From Gadus chalcogrammus (lineage: Eukaryota; Chordata; Actinopteri; Gadiformes; Gadidae), in NCBI RefSeq assembly GCF_026213295.1, contig NC_079412.1:1789815-1853814 (forward strand): a DNA stretch of 64,000 nucleotides. The letters run 5' to 3'. The notes beneath the pieces were generated by a model, which saw only the letters and a list, made by a program, of their open reading frames with translations, was not told the DNA's origin and ran no database searches. Of this stretch, positions 55,201-64,000 are shown piece after piece (position 1 is the first letter of the stretch; every line of letters begins with the position of its first letter). Made by a program: the position numbers and the translations under genes.

Positions 55201-55479
55201 ACGTTACTGCCCCATGCTCTGAGGGAACGTAGAGCAGGGGGTGTGCTTACCGGTGTGCAGCGCGAGTAGAACTCCAAACACTACAGACATTGAGCAGAAA
55301 TACTGTTAGACCCATGTTATATTTAGATCTCATAAAAAATATAGATCCTTTCAAATAAGTTCTTTGAAATGATTTCTTGAAGAATCTTCAGCTTATCACA
55401 TTCTAAATTAATAGATAATGGATGGTGAATAGTGAAAGAATGAGGGCCCGCTACCTGTGGGGAGACCAAGTCTGGCCAT
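50066..55479 (-). CDS. Gene E: divergent secreted chitinase (GH18 + CBM14), intact
   Basis: Chitinase-family protein. Coding exons: 55455-55479, 55251-55280, 53811-54015, 53353-53409, 53054-53219, 52609-52733, 52317-52440, 51903-52085, 51334-51450, 50832-50958, 50066-50274. They total 1,368 nt (455 residues) in one frame. The signal peptide begins MARLGLPTVFGVLLALH. The catalytic motif is FDGLNLDWEFPG: the proton-donor Glu and the preceding Asp are kept, with Asn at the second Asp. The GGWNFG strand reads GGSTNGIS. MTYDYHGHWE and VWTLDLDDFSGVFC are conserved. A short Pro/Thr linker (PPKPTAPPRPTTT) precedes a six-cysteine CBM14 ending CKCCNYP. It has the same exon phases as B and C but much larger introns. 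It is likely active, though the lost Trp in the GGWNFG strand could change substrate handling. It is the array member closest to cntn2. Confidence 0.88.
52205..52284. repeat. (CA)n microsatellite
   Basis: About 38 CA units in the intron between exons 7 and 8 of gene E, beginning about 30 bp beyond the exon 7 donor. Confidence 0.96.
52780..52980. repeat. SINE-like interspersed repeat in intron 5 of gene E
   Basis: Contains 'attttagcagacactttcgt', 'caaggcaacagccagctcgt', 'cttgctcagggacacctcaa' and 'gatcaaactagcaaccctcc'. This is a common teleost repeat; a related copy with 'catccatgcaaggccacagcc' occurs at about 62700-62860. Confidence 0.65.
53690..53760. repeat. GGAT/GAAT minisatellite in intron 3 of gene E
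   Basis: Tandem tggatggatgaatggctgaa-type 4-8 bp units, the same motif whose expansion disrupts exon 5 of gene D. Confidence 0.75.
54230..54880. repeat. Diverged direct repeat in intron 2 of gene E
   Basis: Two related segments: 'ttgattgcgagttgtagcgc' + 'cccctatcgccagag' near 54320 and 'ttgaccgcgagttgcagcgc' + 'cccctgtggtcagag' near 54790. Each is followed by a 'ggaga(c/t)ct(g/c)cttac/atgg'-like stretch. Interspersed repeat, family unassigned. Confidence 0.55.
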
Positions 55480-56159
55480 GGCTTTTCCCGATGTCAATCT
55501 CTGTACAAAGAAACATACAAACATTAAGTGCCTGCTTGCCTTAAACGTTAGGATGGACTTTATTTAGGAAAGATCTCTGTTCGTGGGGGGGACCACAAAC
55601 ATGGAACTTGGACCTCACTAATATCATCCTCATATATCAAATTACCTGCTGTAACATACACCTAGTCATGAGACTCACTCACTGAAGACACAACATGCTA
55701 GAGAGATGCTACTGGGATACAATCTGAGAAACAAAGTCCACTAGCAAGCCAAGGTATTTGTATGAAGGAATCTGTACACTTAATTTCCCAAATTCCCACA
55801 ATTCCCATACATGTAGTGGTTTAAACCACTGAGCAGGATGCATAGGGGGACATAAACACAACCTCTAGAATGTGTGATTCAGTGTGATTGACATTTTTTT
55901 ATATTTAATATGAAACATCACTCTGAGTCATTCATGAAAATATATAAATAGTCAGGGATGAGAAAATAAAGCCCAAAGGCTTACATCATGACATAATTTA
56001 TTTATTAATAATTGTTATCAGGGGACAGCATCATGTTTCTCAGAAGCTGGTCCCCCTGTGATCGCACCCATGCTAACCACTTAATAATAAGCAAGTTGCA
56101 ACGTAACATTAACTGACACGCTGTGACAAACAAGTACAACAGGAAGACATATACGTTAC

Positions 56160-56219
56160 CTCTCTGTAAAAGCTGCCCAAGGGATTGATGTGAGCTGTAC
56201 AGACGCTTGCTGATTTATA
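56160..56219 (-). promoter_or_regulatory. TATA box and untranslated first exon of gene E
   Basis: TATAAATC on the minus strand at 56212-56219. About 30 bp downstream a short exon ends TTTTACAGAGAG/GTAACG (56160). The exon with the start codon begins near 55501 after an AG acceptor. This is the same layout as genes B and C. Confidence 0.6.
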
Positions 56220-56312
56220 CCTTCATCCTTATTAGTGATTAATGACCCGGTGACAAAGGTCAGCTGATACGTTGTCTGGGTTATCACAGGATTTAACCGG
56301 AACTGAGAGGAA

Positions 56313-56490
<178 letters not shown>

Positions 56491-56499
56491 AGGGCCGTG

Positions 56500-57560
56500 G
56501 CACCAAATCCATTATTTGAAAGTTGTACTCGCACGAGCATCACCTTTTAAACATCTGCTACTATCACTGCTGTTTCCTGGTATTGTTTTCTTTTATGTAT
56601 TAGTCTTATCATACTTACGTAAACTATTGGGAGAAGCCATGCGAAATGGGAGTTTAATGATCTTGACTCCAAGGAACCAAAAGCATTTTTTGAATAATTG
56701 ACCATATGAGTGACCATGGCACAACTCCATCTAACTATACAGCTACATGTAGAGTGTGTCATGGATCAGACGGCAGGGCCTTGTGTTTGATGGCCCTGCA
56801 GGGATCCCTCCCAGCAGGCACAGGCATGCTGTGTGGCCATCCAAACTAATGTATTAGTAAGCTCAAGCATTGTCCTATTATAGCCTTATGCACCTTACTT
56901 ACCTTGTAACATTGTACACACATTGTGTATGTTAATAATGAATGGCTAATCTTTGACTTTGCATGTGTGTGGAGGCAACTTGAGTCTGACTTTAATTTGA
57001 CCTTGTGGAATTTGTTCATTTATTATTATTAGAACTACTATTATAGTAATGATCAATCGTTTTCCTGTGTGCTCCTCTTTAGGAATCACACATAGATATC
57101 GAAAATGCACACACATTTCCTAATTTCTATCCCAAAGTGTTTATTGTATAATATTTACAAATGTTTCTAACTGCATCAGCAAAACACACATGTTTAGCAT
57201 TTGACACTGGAAAATAACATTCAGTTTCCTAATCACTAGCAGAAAGGACTGGTGAGATGACGGCTTGAGTCCAATGGGATCGGAAACAGGGAAGACATTT
57301 TGTGACAGCTTCATAGACCAGACCTACATCACAAAGCTGTTGTACAGACTACAGGAATACAAAAAGCACACAATTCTTGAATGGCTTCAAGTAAAAAAAC
57401 CCTCAGTTATTTCAAACTTACCCAGTTTAAATCAATGTTTGTTTATTTTTAATGAAGAATCATGAGCACACATGTTTTTCATTTTTTTCTTAAATAATCT
57501 ATCTAGAAAGCGTGGTCCAAGGTGTACATGTAGATGTGTTTCTATGTTTCTAATGTGATC
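56500..57560. other. Intergenic between gene E and cntn2, nothing recognised
   Basis: No conserved exon or repeat family identified. Confidence 0.45.
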
Positions 57561-59570
<2,010 letters not shown>

Positions 59571-59576
59571 GGCAGA

Positions 59577-63256
<3,680 letters not shown>

Positions 63257-63648
63257 CTGTGGGTCAGAAGAACAGCAGTGGCAGATCAGAACATGTGCGG
63301 TCAACAAAAGGGTAGAATGTTGTTGCATTCTAGTGTCTCTCCATGTTCACATTACTTAGTGTGAGGAGAGACCAGTGCCTCTCCAACTGATACCAGGTGC
63401 TTTTTCCAACAATCCTCCATTTGTTTATTTCCCTACAAGGACGAACCAAGTGGCCGGTCCCAGTCCTTCTTGGTCATAGCCAGGGCCATATACAGTACCT
63501 AATCAAGGGAGACGCTGCATCACTTCTTTTGTTATTCACGCTTTCTTTTGTATAATACTCCCCCCAAACCTTTGGTTCAGTGAGAAGAGGGGTCAACAGC
63601 CAAGGAGCATTTATGGAGACTGCTCCTCACCGACCTACACAATAGACC

Positions 63649-64000
63649 ATTGGTTCTCAAAGTGCGGCCCGTGGGCCAATGGCGGCCCGCAGAAACATTC
63701 CTGGTGGAATTTCAACAAAAATAAATGAATATAAAGAGAAAAGTCGACTCTCTCTAGCTTTCAATTAAATCCTGTTACATTTGTTAGTTTTAATCCGACT
63801 GTACATTACTTTGAAAGGTTGAACCTCAGTTTCGTGATTTAAATCTCACTTGACCTCACTCCCAGAGGTCCACGGTGCAATGTTTTTTTCACCACTGGGA
63901 TGCTGAAAGTGTTTCCCTCCTATTTTTTTTTTCAGTCAAATTCTGGGTTCCTAAATTGGCCCTCAGCTGTCCCCTGCTATAGCTTAACCCCTGCTATATA
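63649..64000. mobile_element. Left end of a hAT-type element (right end off-window)
   Basis: Begins ttggttctcaaagtgcggcc and cgtgggccaatggcggcccg, the typical start of Charlie-like hAT elements (TTCTCAAA.TG.GGCCCG). The other end and target duplication are outside the window. Confidence 0.5.

Overview
The window is nuclear DNA from a ray-finned fish. Every host gene has short exons with GT/AG junctions. Long (CA)n, (TG)n and (GA)n microsatellites are abundant, and the interspersed repeats are teleost types: L2-like LINEs, hAT and PIF/Harbinger elements, solo LTRs, and a Ty3/gypsy element whose pol order is characteristic of the Gmr1 group first described from Atlantic cod. The very high dinucleotide-repeat load together with a Gmr1-like element would fit a gadiform, but that is inference.

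Layout. 1-2,300: the 5' five coding exons of arfrp1 (minus strand, 3' end off the left edge). 2,300-17,600: a nested transposon field with an L2-like LINE, a hAT MITE, a second L2-like LINE split by a 418-bp solo LTR, a decayed Harbinger Myb gene inside another LINE, a long-TIR MITE, local tandem duplications, and a 4.8-kb Gmr1-type gypsy element with about 98% identical LTRs. 17,600-56,230: a head-to-tail array of five GH18 chitinase-family genes, all on the minus strand (named A to E here from left to right). 59,577-63,256: the last seven coding exons of cntn2 (contactin-2), minus strand, 5' end off the right edge.

The chitinase array is the biological core. B (24,614-27,222) and C (32,535-35,399) are intact 470-residue secreted chitinases with the same eleven coding-exon lengths. 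E (50,066-55,479) is an intact, more divergent 455-residue paralogue. D (42.5-45.1 kb) is a pseudogene with a slippage frameshift, stops and further frameshifts; its 3' end abuts a MITE and a complete 4-kb hAT element. A (17,786-23,096) keeps an open frame through all eleven coding exons but has lost the catalytic acid (DGLDLDRP in place of DGLDLDWE) and part of its chitin-binding domain, so it looks like a chitinase-like pseudo-enzyme. The array therefore shows active, catalytically silenced and dead members of one family side by side. B, C and E have TATA boxes that appear to drive short untranslated first exons.

Exon coordinates were worked out by hand from splice consensus, reading-frame phase and comparison among the paralogues. 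The summed frames close exactly for A, B, C, E and the visible part of cntn2.
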